Part shown: positions 10,797 through 21,512 of the stretch, piece after piece | Position numbering within the stretch: the stretch's first letter is position 1 | How the letters are laid out: each line of letters starts with the position of its first letter | Assembly (NCBI GenBank): GCA_029582165.1 | Contig: CM055874.1 | Coordinates: 31,564,383 to 31,628,382 of the forward strand | Source: Portulaca oleracea | Taxonomy: Eukaryota; Streptophyta; Magnoliopsida; Caryophyllales; Portulacaceae | Length of the DNA stretch: 64,000 bases | Reading direction: 5' to 3' | Position numbers and translations under genes: made by a program | The notes under the pieces: generated by a model | Databases searched by the model: none | What the model was told of the DNA's origin: nothing | The model's input: only the letters and a program-made list of their open reading frames with translations

Positions 10797-12437
10797 TGTT
10801 TAGACCCAATTTTGTGTCTAAATAACGCCTTAATTCTTAGACTTTTGACTCGTTTCGTGTTTATTTTCATGGCTTTTTAGTATGTTTTTGGTTATTTTGT
10901 AGGTTTTGGTGTTTTTATTCGAAACATAGCAAAAAGGGCTATTTTACAGCATTTTTGGTGATTTCCCGAGCCGAGCCGAGCCGGACCGAGAGCCGAGGCG
11001 GATTGACCCGGGACCACTCTCCCTTCATTTGGTGCAAATTAGTGACGTAACACCTCCTACGATCCTTGTAGCGGGCGTTACATGTCTTGGAAAGAATGAA
11101 GGAATAAAGGGAAGAAGACAAGCAGGGTAGCCCCCGCCACCCTTGGCTGCTATCTCTCGAAGCTCAGTCTCGCCAAGAAGCTTTCGTAGGTAGCACCCGC
11201 CACCCTTGGCGTGGCACCAGCTACCTCAGCTGGGCAGGGGAAGACCGTACCTACGGTCAGTGGAGACCGTGCCTACGGTCGATCGAAGGAGAAAAATCGC
11301 CAGGCAGATTTCGCAGGGTAGCGCCCGCCACCCTGCTGGTGGCACCCACTACCTCCCTTGAGCAGCGAGAGACCGTACCTACGATCTCTCATTTGTCTGC
11401 GCGATTGTTTCGGCTTGTGCACTGCGTTTTGGCCAACTGTTTTCTCTTGTATATATATCCTATTTGACGATTATCTTAAGGGATCCCAATTCTAGTTACT
11501 TAGACTCTATTTTCAGCCTTGTATTAGTGAGTTTTAGTGAGAGATTAGCCTTAATTATTCTAGAGTTTTGGAGATTTTATGGTATTGTTGAAGATTTGGG
11601 TATTCAAACAAATGAGAGATTGTTGGATCATCTTTTTATTGTTTTCCTTTGTTCATCTACAACATTTTGATAAGTATTCTCTTCCCTTAACTCTTTATTA
11701 ATTACTTTGCTAATTACTCCTTTGCTTGCTCTTTCATTGCTTTGCTTGTTATTTTCATTATTTTGCTTGTTCTTGGTTGTTGGATGTTAGAAATCATGTT
11801 TAGGTTTGGTTTGGATGTTGTTAGCATAGTTTTTATCATGATTAGTGGCTAGAAACCCTATGGGATAGGGGGTAATTAAGGGTGTGAATGGGTGATTAGG
11901 TTTGGGTTAGCAATATTAGTGAGTAATTAGTTGGGAAATCAATTTCCCACTCCTTTCCTTCCCTCAAATGGGATGTATTTGGGTCTGAAAGCTCCCGAAT
12001 ACATCCAACACTTGTGTTGGAAGGTTGGAGTCGGGATAGTTAATGCTCACCCACGAAAGTGGAAGGAGGTTAACTAGGGAATTTCGTTTCATTAACCCTC
12101 CGGGTCCGTGGTGGACTTTGGGGAAGTTAATCCGGACTATCCTCGAAAGAGGAAGCTCGGTGGGTATTTTCTAATGGAATTACCACTTGATTCTCCCTCC
12201 TTGTTATTCTCTTGTTGCAAAACCAATTTCCTCATCCCCTTTGCATCCTGAAAAGCCTCCGAGGCCCATTTCCTTCCCTTGACCGACCTTAGCTTTGTTT
12301 CTCGCTTTGTGACCCCTTCAAACCGATATCCTTACCTTAGCAATCTCATCCCGACCACAGACCGAGTTTCTATGACTAAGGCCCCTAGCTCCTCGAGAAG
12401 AACGATATAAAAACCGGGGTACAAAAACCACTTTACA
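10797..12437 (+). repeat. E1 5' LTR
   Basis: It starts TGTTTAGACCC and ends TTTACA, 1641 bp. U3 contains dyads such as the GTAGCGGGCGTTAC near 11069 and several GACCGTA-CC-TACGGTC-like units (11250-11390). TATATATA at about 11452 follows 'GTTTTGGCCAACTG' and is the likely TATA box. The transcribed part has an 'ATTAGCCTTAATTATTCTAG' block shared with the other family LTRs. Confidence 0.9.
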
Positions 12438-12442
12438 GAAAA

Positions 12443-12460
12443 TGGCGCTGTTGCCGGGGA
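12443..12460 (+). other. E1 primer binding site (Asp-tRNA type)
   Basis: TGGCGCTGTTGCCGGGGA lies five bases after the 5' LTR end. It differs by one base from the TGGCGCCGTTGCCGGGGA form I know as the Athila-lineage primer site. Confidence 0.85.
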
Positions 12461-12630
12461 GCCAGCGCCCCTAGTTTTAGTTTCTTGGTTTTTGGCTATT
12501 TGAGATTGCTTTCACGCTAGAAATTAGTTAGTGCTAATCCCGATGAATTTGATGCTTCTATTGGTTCTTGTTGGTGCATGTAGGTACGCCCTAATGTTCT
12601 ATCGAGCATCATAGGAGGTTTCAAGTCCTA

Positions 12631-14643
12631 ATGGGTGAAGTTCAAGCTGATTCACCCCATACTCTTCTATCATATGCCGTTCAATCTTCGGGTACGGGAG
12701 GCATCCCTATCATTTTACCACCATTACCACCCGACGCGGTATTTGAGTTCAAGCCGTGTTTTCTTGAAGTTTTTGAAAGTAACCCATTCTATGGAGATAT
12801 TTCCGAGAGCCTTATTGCTCATATGGAGAAATTCGAAAAGCGTATCAATTTCATACATAAGCCCGGAATATCTTCCGAATATTTGAAGTTGAAGTTCTTT
12901 CCTCTTACTCTAAAAGGAAATGCTGAGATGTGGCTTAATATATGTCCACCTGGATTTTATTCTTCGTGGGAGGTTCTAAAGAGAGATTTCCTTCAAAGAT
13001 TTTTCCCGACCGACAAAACTTGTAGACTTCGGGAAGATATTATGAGTTTCAAGCAAAAAGCCGGAGAGTCTCTTTGCGACGCATGGGGGAGATTCAAAAG
13101 TCTCCAACGCCAGTGTCCGCACCACAATCTACCCAACTGGATGCTTCTTCAGCACTTCTATTGTGGACTCTTTGATTCTCTCAAAGAATCGATCGATATA
13201 GCATCCGGAGGGACATTTTTGAAGAAGAATGCGGGGGAGGTCGAACAATTCCTTCATGAGCTTGTTCAATATGCTCCTGAGTTTGGAGGTTGCAAATCTA
13301 GTGGATGAGATTCATCTTTGGAGCAGGATTCCATTATTACACTCCTTTTGGCTTCTATTTACGAAATGCAAAAAGAGAAGGCAAATGAGGAGACTTCTAA
13401 GCATTTGAGAATGGCTCAAGAAGCGCAAGTGTTCAATTTGCTACAATTTTAACAAGTGAGTGCCATTCATTCTTCCTATGTTGAACAAGATTCCATTTCT
13501 TATGATTTTACCACCAACCTTTACCCTTCTACTTTTCAACCTTTTGACCATCACTCATTTATTCAAGAAGAAACCTTCAATCTAACCCAACAAGACATTC
13601 CACAACCTCAAATTTCTCAAGCACCCCAAGAATCCTCATTTGGGTTGATGTTGGAGCGAATCATGGAAGACCAAGAGGAGGATCAAGCTTATATCCAAAG
13701 TCTCGAGCTCGAATTGGCTCAAGCCAACCAATTTCAATTGGCATCTATCCAACCTACTCCTATCCAAGAAGTGGAGGTGAGTGCTATTACTACGCGGAGT
13801 GGAGGAGAAGTTGAGGTACCTAAGTTGGTAGAGGTGAGAACTCTTGGAGAGAATGAGGGAGATGTTGAGGGTAAGATTGAAGGAGAGGGTATGGAGGTTG
13901 AGCAGTTGGTTGATGATGAGAAGGAGGATTTGATTGATGAGGAAGCTAATCGCGTACAAGAAAAGGTGGAGGAAATACAAGATATAGTTTTGAATGAAAA
14001 TGTTAATGAATGCCTTGAAGATCAGTTTGATTCCCACCAAATGCAAATTCCTCTTCCAAATTGGTTGATTCAACACTTGATGGATGTAGAGCATATAGAT
14101 CTAAGGCATGATGTTCTGATTGAGAAACCTTCTCTCAAGCCGCTTTGTGTTGAAGTCAATAGGATAGACACAGTTGTTCATGAGCATAAAGAGGAGGTCT
14201 ACATTCTTGAAGTGAATTCTTATAATGGGAAAGACAACAATCATTCCAAGGTCGTATGTTCCGGACCCGAGGTAACTGAAGATACATCTCGTGATGAATT
14301 CCTCAAGATTGTTCCATTGAGGAGGGAAATCTCATTGGATGAAGTTTATATTGAGGACATAGACATTGAGAAGATTGTTCCCAAGTGCTTGAAACTTGGA
14401 GAATCACTTGAAGAAGAGCCTAAGTTACTTCTTCACTCCCATCACCCAATCAAACCACCGGAGGAGACCCTTGCTCTATTTGCGGATGTGATGAGGAGAT
14501 GTTGGAAAATGAGGAGGAAGCGACATTGGAAGAAATCAAAGATATCATCACCTCTTTCCCGCTCATGGTCAACTAGACGATCGGAAGAACGACTTGACTT
14601 GAGGTTGTCCAAAGATGGTAGGAGTTGGAGAGGAAGGAAGTAG
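12631..14643 (+). pseudogene. E1 gag, one frame broken by two stop codons
   Basis: This encodes the Gag-type structural protein of the Athila group. The first 225 codons carry the retrotrans_gag pattern: FYGDISESLIAHMEKFEKR, a LKFFPLTLKGNAEMWL core, a LKRDFLQRFFP segment and CDAWGRFKSLQRQCPHH. The same frame continues past a TGA at 13306-13308 and a TAA at 13450-13452 through a Gln/Glu-rich region, which includes an 'AITTRSGGE' motif typical of the Gag C-terminus in this group (near 13783), and on into a very acidic region. The last codons before 14643 turn basic and look out of frame. An alternative frame from about 14490 keeps the acidic character and stops at 14574-14576. No zinc knuckle is visible. 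The start is the first ATG after the leader. Confidence 0.85.
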
Positions 14644-14749
14644 AAGCGATCATGGTGGAAGAAGCTAGCTATGTACCTCTCATGTGCACCACGTCTCTCT
14701 AGGATCAAACAGGTATTTAGGTCGAGCTAGGGACCTAAAACTAGCGCTC

Positions 14750-14767
14750 TATGGGAGGCACCCCATA
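14750..14767 (+). other. Stem-loop after the former pol position (E1)
   Basis: TATGGG (14750-14755) can pair with CCCATA (14762-14767) around the loop AGGCAC. It follows AGCGCTC. Versions of the same motif occur in E2 (24892-24909) and the 39-44 kb relic (42865-42882), where it lies after protease or pol. In E1 it comes directly after gag, as expected if pol was deleted precisely between them. Confidence 0.6.
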
Positions 14768-15184
14768 ATTTTTGAGTTTCTCATTTCAAGTTTTAAGTTT
14801 TTGCATTTTTCTAATTTTGTTTCTTTTTCTTCTCTTTAATTTTTAGTTTAATTTAGGTTTTTCCATTTTTCTTGTCTTGTTATTTTTCTTTATTTCTTTC
14901 TTTTGTAATTTGAGGTATTAGTTCTAGGTTTAAAAGAAAAAGTAGAAAAAAAAATGAAAATATGATGTGAAAAAAATAGAAAAAAGTTGGAGTTGAAAAA
15001 TAAGAAAATTGAAGTTGGAGTGAAAGAAGTGTAAGTGAGTGGAGTTTTGAAAATATATGAGTGTTGAGAGAGTTTGAAAGTTGGAAAATTTTTGGATTGA
15101 ATGTGAGGAAGTATAGAAAAAAAATGAGTGTTGAAGTGTGAAAGTTTTTAGGAGTTAGATTTTGTTTTGGAGTGTTTGAAGTTT
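14768..15184 (+). other. E1 internal spacer, T-rich then purine-rich
   Basis: No coding signal. The first part is T-rich ('TTTTTCTTGTCTTG'), then a purine-rich stretch with GTTGAAGTGTGAAAG-type repeats. The reverse complement of a related stretch is present in E3 at about 33210-33380, so this is element sequence. Confidence 0.6.
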
Positions 15185-15405
15185 TTGTTGACAGCAGCAG
15201 GGGTAGCAGCCGCTACCCTCAGCGTAGCACCCGCTATGCGTGCAACAGCTGAAGCAGCCGAAGCAGCACACTTGCGCCAGGAGCGGACCGCAGCTGCGGT
15301 GGAGGAGACAGCGCCTGCGATCGACAAAACTCTCGCAGCCAAGCATTTGTCGCACCCGCGACAGTATCGGTCGCGCTCGCGACCTGATACTGTCAGCGGG
15401 TAATT
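15185..15405 (+). promoter_or_regulatory. Internal dyad cluster upstream of the E1 late ORF
   Basis: It contains GTAGCAGCCGCTAC, GTAGCACCCGCTAT, TCGCACCCGCGA and GGTCGCGCTCGCGACC in about 200 bp, the same kinds of dyads as in the LTR U3 regions. It is followed by a C/T-rich stretch (15420-15600) like a plant 5' leader, and then by the late ORF. E3 has an equivalent cluster at 32950-33205. Together these suggest an internal promoter or processing signal, but that role is inferred. Confidence 0.55.
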
Positions 15406-16348
15406 TCGGCCCTAAACCCCGATTCATTCTTCACTTATCACATTTCCTTTCTCCCTCAACTCGGCCCTCTCTCTCCCTACAGCCTTAAGCGACTGCAAAG
15501 AACCCTCACCCACACTTTTCCATCCCTCTAAACGCATCAATTCGACCCACACTCTTCCACCATTTTTCGATCTCCAAACCCTAATTCTTCTCCATTTGTG
15601 CGAAACTTGCTGCTAGAGTTTGGTTTTGCCCAGATTCTACCCTAGCGTGTGGCATAGTTTAAGCGTTTGGTTTACACAGCTAAGTGAGGTACTTCTTGTT
15701 TCAATTGTGCGAAATCCTTTCCTTCTCATCTGCATTGGTTCGTTGTTCATTCATGTTGAGTTAGGGATTGGTTTTGTCAATTTTCTACACATAAATTATG
15801 TCTCATTGTGTGCTGAATTCAATTGGAGCGTTCTTACTCAGTGTTGTGTATGTTTAGTTTCTGTTTTTCATCTGTTGAAACGCACACACACTAGGAGCAC
15901 TATGAGTTCTTGTTGATTTACACACACACCCACGCAGTGAAGTGCATGTGTGTGCTGTTTTGGTATTCTTTGTGTATATGTTGTGCTAATTCATTAATGC
16001 TTTGTGCGATTAATTGTTGCACTTCATTTGTCAAAGCATAAGTATACTAGTTGCACTAAGAGCTCTTGTCGATCTTCACACACTTTCGCACTATGCACTC
16101 AGATTAGTATGCTTTTCCATTTTCTGCTTGTGTGGGCTGTGTGTTGTTGCTTGTTTTGACAAGCAAAATCGTTCCTCCCTGGTGAATACACGTTCAAATG
16201 CTCCAATCCAAGGTAATCTCTTGTGAATTTTGTGCATAAGCTTTTCAAAACTTACTTGTTTGTTGCTTGTGTCGATTGTTTCTGGTTTACCTTTGAGATT
16301 AGGCACTGTTATTTGCAAAAATCTTGCCAAGTCTTGCTTTTGTTCATC
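15406..16348 (+). other. E1 leader of the late ORF
   Basis: C/T-rich at first ('CTCCCTCAACTCGGCCCTC'), then T-rich with several TTGTTTC tracts and possible splice-like sites. Short frames occur but none resembles a known domain. The corresponding minus-strand region of E3 lies at about 32350-32950. Confidence 0.5.
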
Positions 16349-17852
16349 ATGAGTGGAAGGACAAGCGTTCACGCGTCGAGGAAGCTTCTTCATCATAACC
16401 CGGATCATCTTCATCTACAAAGGATCGTTACCGAGCGAAACCGGCCACCCTAATTCGGTGTGAACCAGATGCAGATGTAACTTTCCGGGATGAAGAGCAT
16501 AGACAACGGTATGAATCGTTTCAAGCCGGAAGATATGTGCACCGAATATTTATGATTCGGCGACGATTGAAGCCATCCATTGCAAGCCGAGCTTCGATTA
16601 CCTTATTAGCATTCTTGGTTGGGAGGTATTCATCATGATCGATGAATCGATCGTGGATCAACCCATCCTCGAGTTTTTAAGCTCCTTGAAGGTTTACGAT
16701 GATGGCAAGAAAAATGCGCATTTTGAATACCGAGTCGCCAACAAAGATAAGCAGTGCACCTTGAAGCGTTTTTGCCAAAGGTTGGGGTTGCCCGAGGATG
16801 GGAGATTTTATGAGCGATGCTCAAATTTTGATGAACAAAAGGCAATGAAGGACCTAATTTGTTGGAGGAGGATGAATCTCGACACGAGAAATGGAGAACC
16901 ATGCTATCATTGCTCCCGCAACTCTAAGGCGCGTGATTTCTGCAATCCGGTCATCCGAATCTTCCATAGAATGGTGACTAGTTCAGTGTTTGGGAGAGAT
17001 GATGGACGCCCCAAGGTTCGGAAAGATGATCTCTTTGTGATCTACAATGTAGTGAGGGGTAAACGGGTCAACACCGGATCTTGCATTCTACATTGTCTAC
17101 GGGAGATTAGCATGGAACCTTGACCTACTACTATCAGGATGGGGCACATCATTTGCCACTTCCTAGTTCAAGAAGGTTTCGGGAAATATTTGAAGAAGTG
17201 GACACCGCGCTATCTTCCGGATCCTATCGACAGGGTACGACTGCAGAAAATGAATATCCTCGCCAGGCACCCAACTTCCACGATCTATTGTCATGGACAC
17301 GACAACAAAACGAAGATTCTCTTGGGTCCGGACTATGCCGAACAATGGTTGGATATCATTAAGGAGTATAACTGGTCTTGTGGTCAGGTTCCTATTGACC
17401 GCAAGATGGGTGGTCCGGATGTGTCCAATGGTGAGGAGGAAGAGGAGGACAATGAAGAAGAAGGGGAAGAAGAAGAAAATAAGGAGGAAGAAGAGGAGCA
17501 TACTGGCCATGGCGAAGCTAGTGGAAGTGAAAGTCATCCATGGGAAGCTTCACTTGAGCATCTCAACTCCCAATTCGAGCAAATGAGAGTTGACCTTCGA
17601 GAACAACGAGCGATACTCCAGCGTCAAAACAACTTGTTGGAAACCCAACAAGATTTGATACGTGCCCAACAGTCTACACTTCAAAGGCACGAGGAGTATT
17701 TTCAACAACAAAACCAGTATTGGCATGACTGGGGGTATTATCAGTACTCCATTGCAAACAATCCCCCGGCACCACCAGAGTACATAAACCGCCACTATCC
17801 TAGCTTCTTTCCTTATCACCCATATCCTCCCCCGGGAGGATCCGAGCAATGA
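16349..17852 (+). pseudogene. E1 late ORF, ATHILA ORF-1/env-position protein, frameshifted
   Basis: This is the gene downstream of the pol position. The start is the ATG of MSGRTSV at 16349, with frame changes before 16635 and between 17100 and 17140. The middle part (16635-17123) has the pattern of the plant ATHILA ORF family: ILEFLSSL near its start, then a LGLPEDGRFYERC motif and MVTSSVFGRDDG. The C-terminal part (17139-17852) has an acidic Glu-rich run, a Gln-rich coiled coil of about 60 residues and a Pro/Tyr-rich tail ending PYPPPGGSEQ. I see no signal peptide or membrane segment in the readable parts, so an envelope role is not supported here. E3 carries the same gene on the minus strand (30556-32343), so it is a conserved component of this family. 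Confidence 0.75.
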
Positions 17853-18527
17853 TTTGTAAGTGTCCCCACTCCCACTTTACTCTTTTTATCGATTTTATTT
17901 ACACTGTTAGTGTTAGATAAGTGTGGAGGGGTGCTTTATGGGAAAGTTGGGAAGTGTGTCGGTTAGTTTGGTTTTGTTGAGTTCGTTGTCCCCATGGTTT
18001 GAGTTGTTTCGCTTCCATTGCTTCATCATTGGTTAGGCCAGTCATGAGAGATGTTTCACCCTCAATTCCCGCCTCAAACTAGTGAGATTCGGGGTTGAGG
18101 CTAGCGAGTGTCAATGTAAATTTTTTAAATAGTTTGTTTTTCGTTAAGTTCTTTAGCTAGTGTCTTGTTTTTTATTTCTTTTGTTTTTGTTCTTTTTCTT
18201 TTATGCATGCGAACACTCACACTTATTGTGTTTTTCTTATTTATTCCTAACCAAAGTGTGATGTTTTCTTGGATCGCGGATTGGGTTCGTTATCTATTTG
18301 AAGACCTCAAGGTAACCTCTTTCCGCACTCTTTGAATGTGTACATATATTGATCCTTGTTACATGCTTGATTTTTCTTTTTGGGTGGCGAGCCCCTTTGA
18401 GTGTCGGTATTGGGATAATATTGTTGTTGGAGCCATGTGGGCTCGGGTCGCCACCATTTGCTTGCTAGTCATTTTTGTTTGTTTGTTTTTGTAGGTTCTC
18501 TACCCTTTTCTTGTGACACCTTCCCAG
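17853..18527 (+). other. E1 region between late ORF and internal purine tract
   Basis: No coding signal. It contains TTTGTTTTTGTTC-type T-rich DNA and the blocks 'GGTTCGTTATC' and 'GAGCCATGTGGGCTCGG'. The last is also found in the 39-44 kb relic (about 43410) and, in reverse, in E3 (about 29897), so it is a conserved non-coding segment of the group. Confidence 0.5.
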
Positions 18528-18572
18528 AATGAGGACATTGTGGCGTTTTAAGTGTGGGGGGAGGGGGGGAGA
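18528..18572 (+). other. Internal polypurine tract of E1
   Basis: AATGAGGACATTG is followed by TGGCGTTTTAAGTGT and then a purine run GGGGGGAGGGGGGGAGA. The same AGGACATTG...TTTTAAGT prefix and G-run occur in E3 (minus strand, ending in a run of about 23 G at 29757-29779), and a weaker version with AGGACATTG lies at about 43503. A second polypurine tract could prime plus-strand DNA synthesis internally, as the central tract of some retroviruses does. That function is inferred. Confidence 0.55.
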
Positions 18573-19813
18573 TATTCTATTTCAAGGGTATATCACCTAG
18601 CATTTTTGTTTTTGTTTTCTTAGTTTTGCTTAAAATTTGAAAATTTTTGTGTGAAAAAGGAGAAAAAAAGGGAGTGAAAGCCTTAAAAGTTTTCTTTCAA
18701 TTTTCGTTTTGTCTTTGTTTTTGCTTAGTTTCTTGGATCTTGTTGTCGAAATTGAGAAGTCGTTCTTAATCTTCTTTAAAAGAAACCGGTCTGAGCATTT
18801 TCGACCCTGTCTCGGGTGATTGTCATGTCTCACCTAATTAGATTCCTTTCATTGAGTGTCTAGCGAGATCCCCGATTCTTTTCACGTTCTGGATGAAACT
18901 GGAAGATTCTAGGGATTCATATCCGAGCTTGTTTTCTAAAAAGAAAAAAAAAAAGAGAGAAGCAAAAGCAAAAGAAAGAAAAAGAGAGCAAAGTTAAATA
19001 AATGAATTAAGTGGGGCGTGTCGGCTGAACAAAATTAACCACCATAAAGTTAGTCGACCTACACGGAGCCGGTATTAGCGGTACGGCGCTATTGCCCCTT
19101 AAGCCTCCTTCTATATCGCTTGCGACGAAGAGGTGAATGGAAAAGCCTGTGTTGGGAGGGTAAACCTCGCATTATGGGCCGTTGCAATTCCCGCAAAACT
19201 AACCTCGACCTTTAAGCTTTAAAAAATTGTTGGAATTACCCAACCCCAAAAAGAAAAGTTTAAGTGTTAATAAAGTGTGGGGTCTCTCCTTGCATCACCT
19301 ACGGCCCTCACCAAGCCAAGGGCGACCAAATGCGGGGAAGGACAGCTCTTTTCTTTCCTTGTTCGTTTTGTTTGTTTTTAAGCTCGGGTATGAGTCCGTA
19401 GGGTCTATCGGAATCAGTTAGAACCCACTAGCATTTATGCACATGGGGTTTTGCTTGGCATGAGATGTAGGAGATCGAAAAATTCTAAGATTGACTTTTG
19501 CTTGGGATAGGTGCTTGTGAGATGCTCATAACGGTTCCTTTTGGAGTATTAATATCGTTTTCCTAATTGAGACTGCATGATTCTTTGATGCGAAGCTGTT
19601 TTCCTTTTCCTTTGTTTTCTTTGGTTTTTTTTTTTCACTTTCCCTCTCTCCTTTTTCTTTGGCTTTTGTGGTATAGCCGCTACAAACCCTCATGAGTCCA
19701 TCTCGTCCACCCGGGCTGCCGGGGGGTTCAAAGGGCTTGGTGCATACACTAAATGCACTCGTTTCTCTCCCACGACAGAGGAGTTTGTGTTAGTTTAGGT
19801 AGTTTTTGTTTTG
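18573..19813 (+). other. E1 3' untranslated region
   Basis: No gene. It holds blocks conserved in the E2 tail: 'CACGGAGCCGGTATTAGC', 'CAAGCCAAGGGCGACC' (19310-19327) and 'CACCCGGGCTGCCGGGGGG' (19708-19728) followed by a TGCATACACTAAATGCA stretch. The E2 equivalents are at 25645-25670 and 26068-26120. Conservation of these blocks between diverged elements suggests RNA-level function. Confidence 0.5.
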
Positions 19814-19834
19814 TTTTGCTCGGGAAGAGCAAAA
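19814..19834 (+). other. Hairpin before the E1 3' purine tract
   Basis: TTTTGCTC pairs perfectly with GAGCAAAA around the loop GGGAA. The E2 counterpart at 26174-26194 is TTTTACTC / GAGTAAAA with loop GGGAC, so a G-C pair replaces an A-T pair and the stem is kept. Both sit about 16 bases upstream of the terminal purine tract. Confidence 0.75.
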
Positions 19835-19840
19835 GTTTAA

Positions 19841-19850
19841 GTGTAGGGGG
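19841..19850 (+). other. Terminal polypurine tract of E1
   Basis: GTGTAGGGGG abuts the TG start of the 3' LTR. It is the expected primer site for plus-strand synthesis. Confidence 0.8.
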
Positions 19851-21507
19851 TGTTTAGACCCAATTTTGTGTCTAAATAACGCCTTAATTCTTAGACTTTT
19901 GACTCGTTTCGTGTTTATTTTCATGGCTTTTTATTATGTTTTTTGTCATTTTGTAGGTTTTGGTGTTTTTACTCAAAACGTAGCAAAAAGGGCTATTTTA
20001 GAGCATTTTTGGTGATTTCCCGAGCCGAGTTGGACCGAGAGCCGAGGCGGAGTTGACCCGGGACCACTCTCCCTTCATTTGGTGCAAATCAGTGGGGTAA
20101 CACCCGCTACAATCCTTGTAGCGGGCGTTACATGCCTTGTAAAGAAGGAAGGAACAAAGGGAACAAGACAAGCAGGGTAGCCTCCGCCACCCTGGGCGTG
20201 GCACCCGCCACCCCTGGCTGCTGTCTCTCGAAGTTCAGTCTCGCCGAGAAGCTTTCGTAGGTAGCCCCCGCCACCCTTGGCGTGGCACCCACTCCCTCAG
20301 CTGGGTAGGGGAAGACCGTACCAACGGTCAGTGGAGACCGTGCCTACGGTCGATCGAAGGAGAAAAATCGCCAGGCAGATTTCGCAGGGTAGCGCCCACC
20401 ACCCTGCTGGTGGCACCCGCTACCTCCCCTGGGCAGCGAGAGACCGTACCTACGGTCTCTCATTTTTTTGCGCAATTGTTTCGGCTTGTGCACGGCGTTT
20501 TGGCCAACTGTTTTCTCTTGTATATATATCCTATTTGATGATTATCTTAAGGGATCCCAATTCTAGTTACTTAGACTCTATTTTCAGCCTTGTATTAGTG
20601 AGTTTTAGTGAGAGATTAGCCTTAATTATTCTAGGGTTTTGGAGATTTTGTGGTATTGTTGAAGATTTGGGTATTCAAACAATTGAGAGATTGTTGGATC
20701 ATCTTTTTATTGCTTTCCTTTGTTCATCTACAACATTTTGATAAGTATTCTCTTCCCTTAACTCTTTATTAATTACTTTGCTAATTACTCCTTTGCTTGC
20801 TCTTTAATTGCTTTGCTTGTTATTTTCATTGTTTTGCTTGTTCTTGATTGTTGGATGTTAGAAATCATGTTTAGGTTTCGTTTGGATGTTGTTAGCATAG
20901 TTTTTATCATGATTAGTGGCTAGAAACCTATGGGATAGGGGGTAATTAAGGGTGTGGATGGGTAATTAGGTTTGGGTTAGCAATATTAGTGAGTAATTAG
21001 TTGGGAAATCAATTTCCCACTCCTTTCCTTCCCTCAAGTGGGATGTATTTGGGTCTGAAAGATCTCGAATACATCCAACACTTGTGTTGTAAGGTTAGAG
21101 TCGGGATAGTTAATGCTCACCCACGAAAGTGGAAGGAGGTTAACTAGGGAATTCCGTTTCATTAACCCTCCAGGTCCGTGGTGGACTTTGGGGGAAGTTA
21201 ATCCGGACTATCCTCGAAAGAGGAAGCTCGGTGGGTATTTTCTAACAGAATTGCCACTTGATTCTCCCTCCTTGTTATTCTCTTGTTGCAAAACCAATTT
21301 CCTCATCCCCGTTTGCATCCTGAAAAGCCTCCGAAGCCCATTTCCTTCCCTTAACCGACCTTAGTTTGTTTCTCGCTTTGTGACCCTTCAAACCGATATC
21401 CTTACCTTAGCAATCTCATCCCGACCACAGACCGAGTTTCTATGACCAAGGCCCCTAGCTCCTTGAGAAGAATGATATAAAAATCGGGGTACAAAAACCA
21501 CGTTATA
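19851..21507 (+). repeat. E1 3' LTR
   Basis: It starts TGTTTAGACCC like the 5' LTR and ends TTATA, the final CA having become TA. It is 1657 bp, with scattered substitutions and small indels against the 5' LTR, including a longer CCGCCACCC dyad block at 20180-20220. GATAC follows at 21508-21512. Confidence 0.9.
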
Positions 21508-21512
21508 GATAC

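Larger units (their letters stand above)
10797..21507 (+). mobile_element. E1: complete Athila-like LTR retrotransposon lacking pol, 10.7 kb
   Basis: Two long direct repeats (10797-12437 and 19851-21507) flank an internal region with an Asp-tRNA-type primer site, a gag frame, a late ORF, an internal G-rich tract and a terminal purine tract. GATAC directly precedes the 5' LTR (10792-10796) and follows the 3' LTR (21508-21512), a five-base target duplication. The target is the 5' LTR of E2. No reverse transcriptase, RNase H or integrase signature occurs between gag (ending 14576 or 14643) and the late ORF (from 16349). The element would therefore depend on pol from a relative. The two LTRs are close by eye, so insertion is younger than E2. 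Confidence 0.92.

Noticed and set aside
13636..14094. 152-codon minus-strand ORF
   Set aside because: It is antisense to the acidic, in-frame gag region of E1 and is a composition by-product of GAG/GAA codons.
15148..15488. Alanine/Arg-rich ORFs on both strands
   Set aside because: They fall on the GC-rich dyad cluster; frames are open on both strands because of composition.
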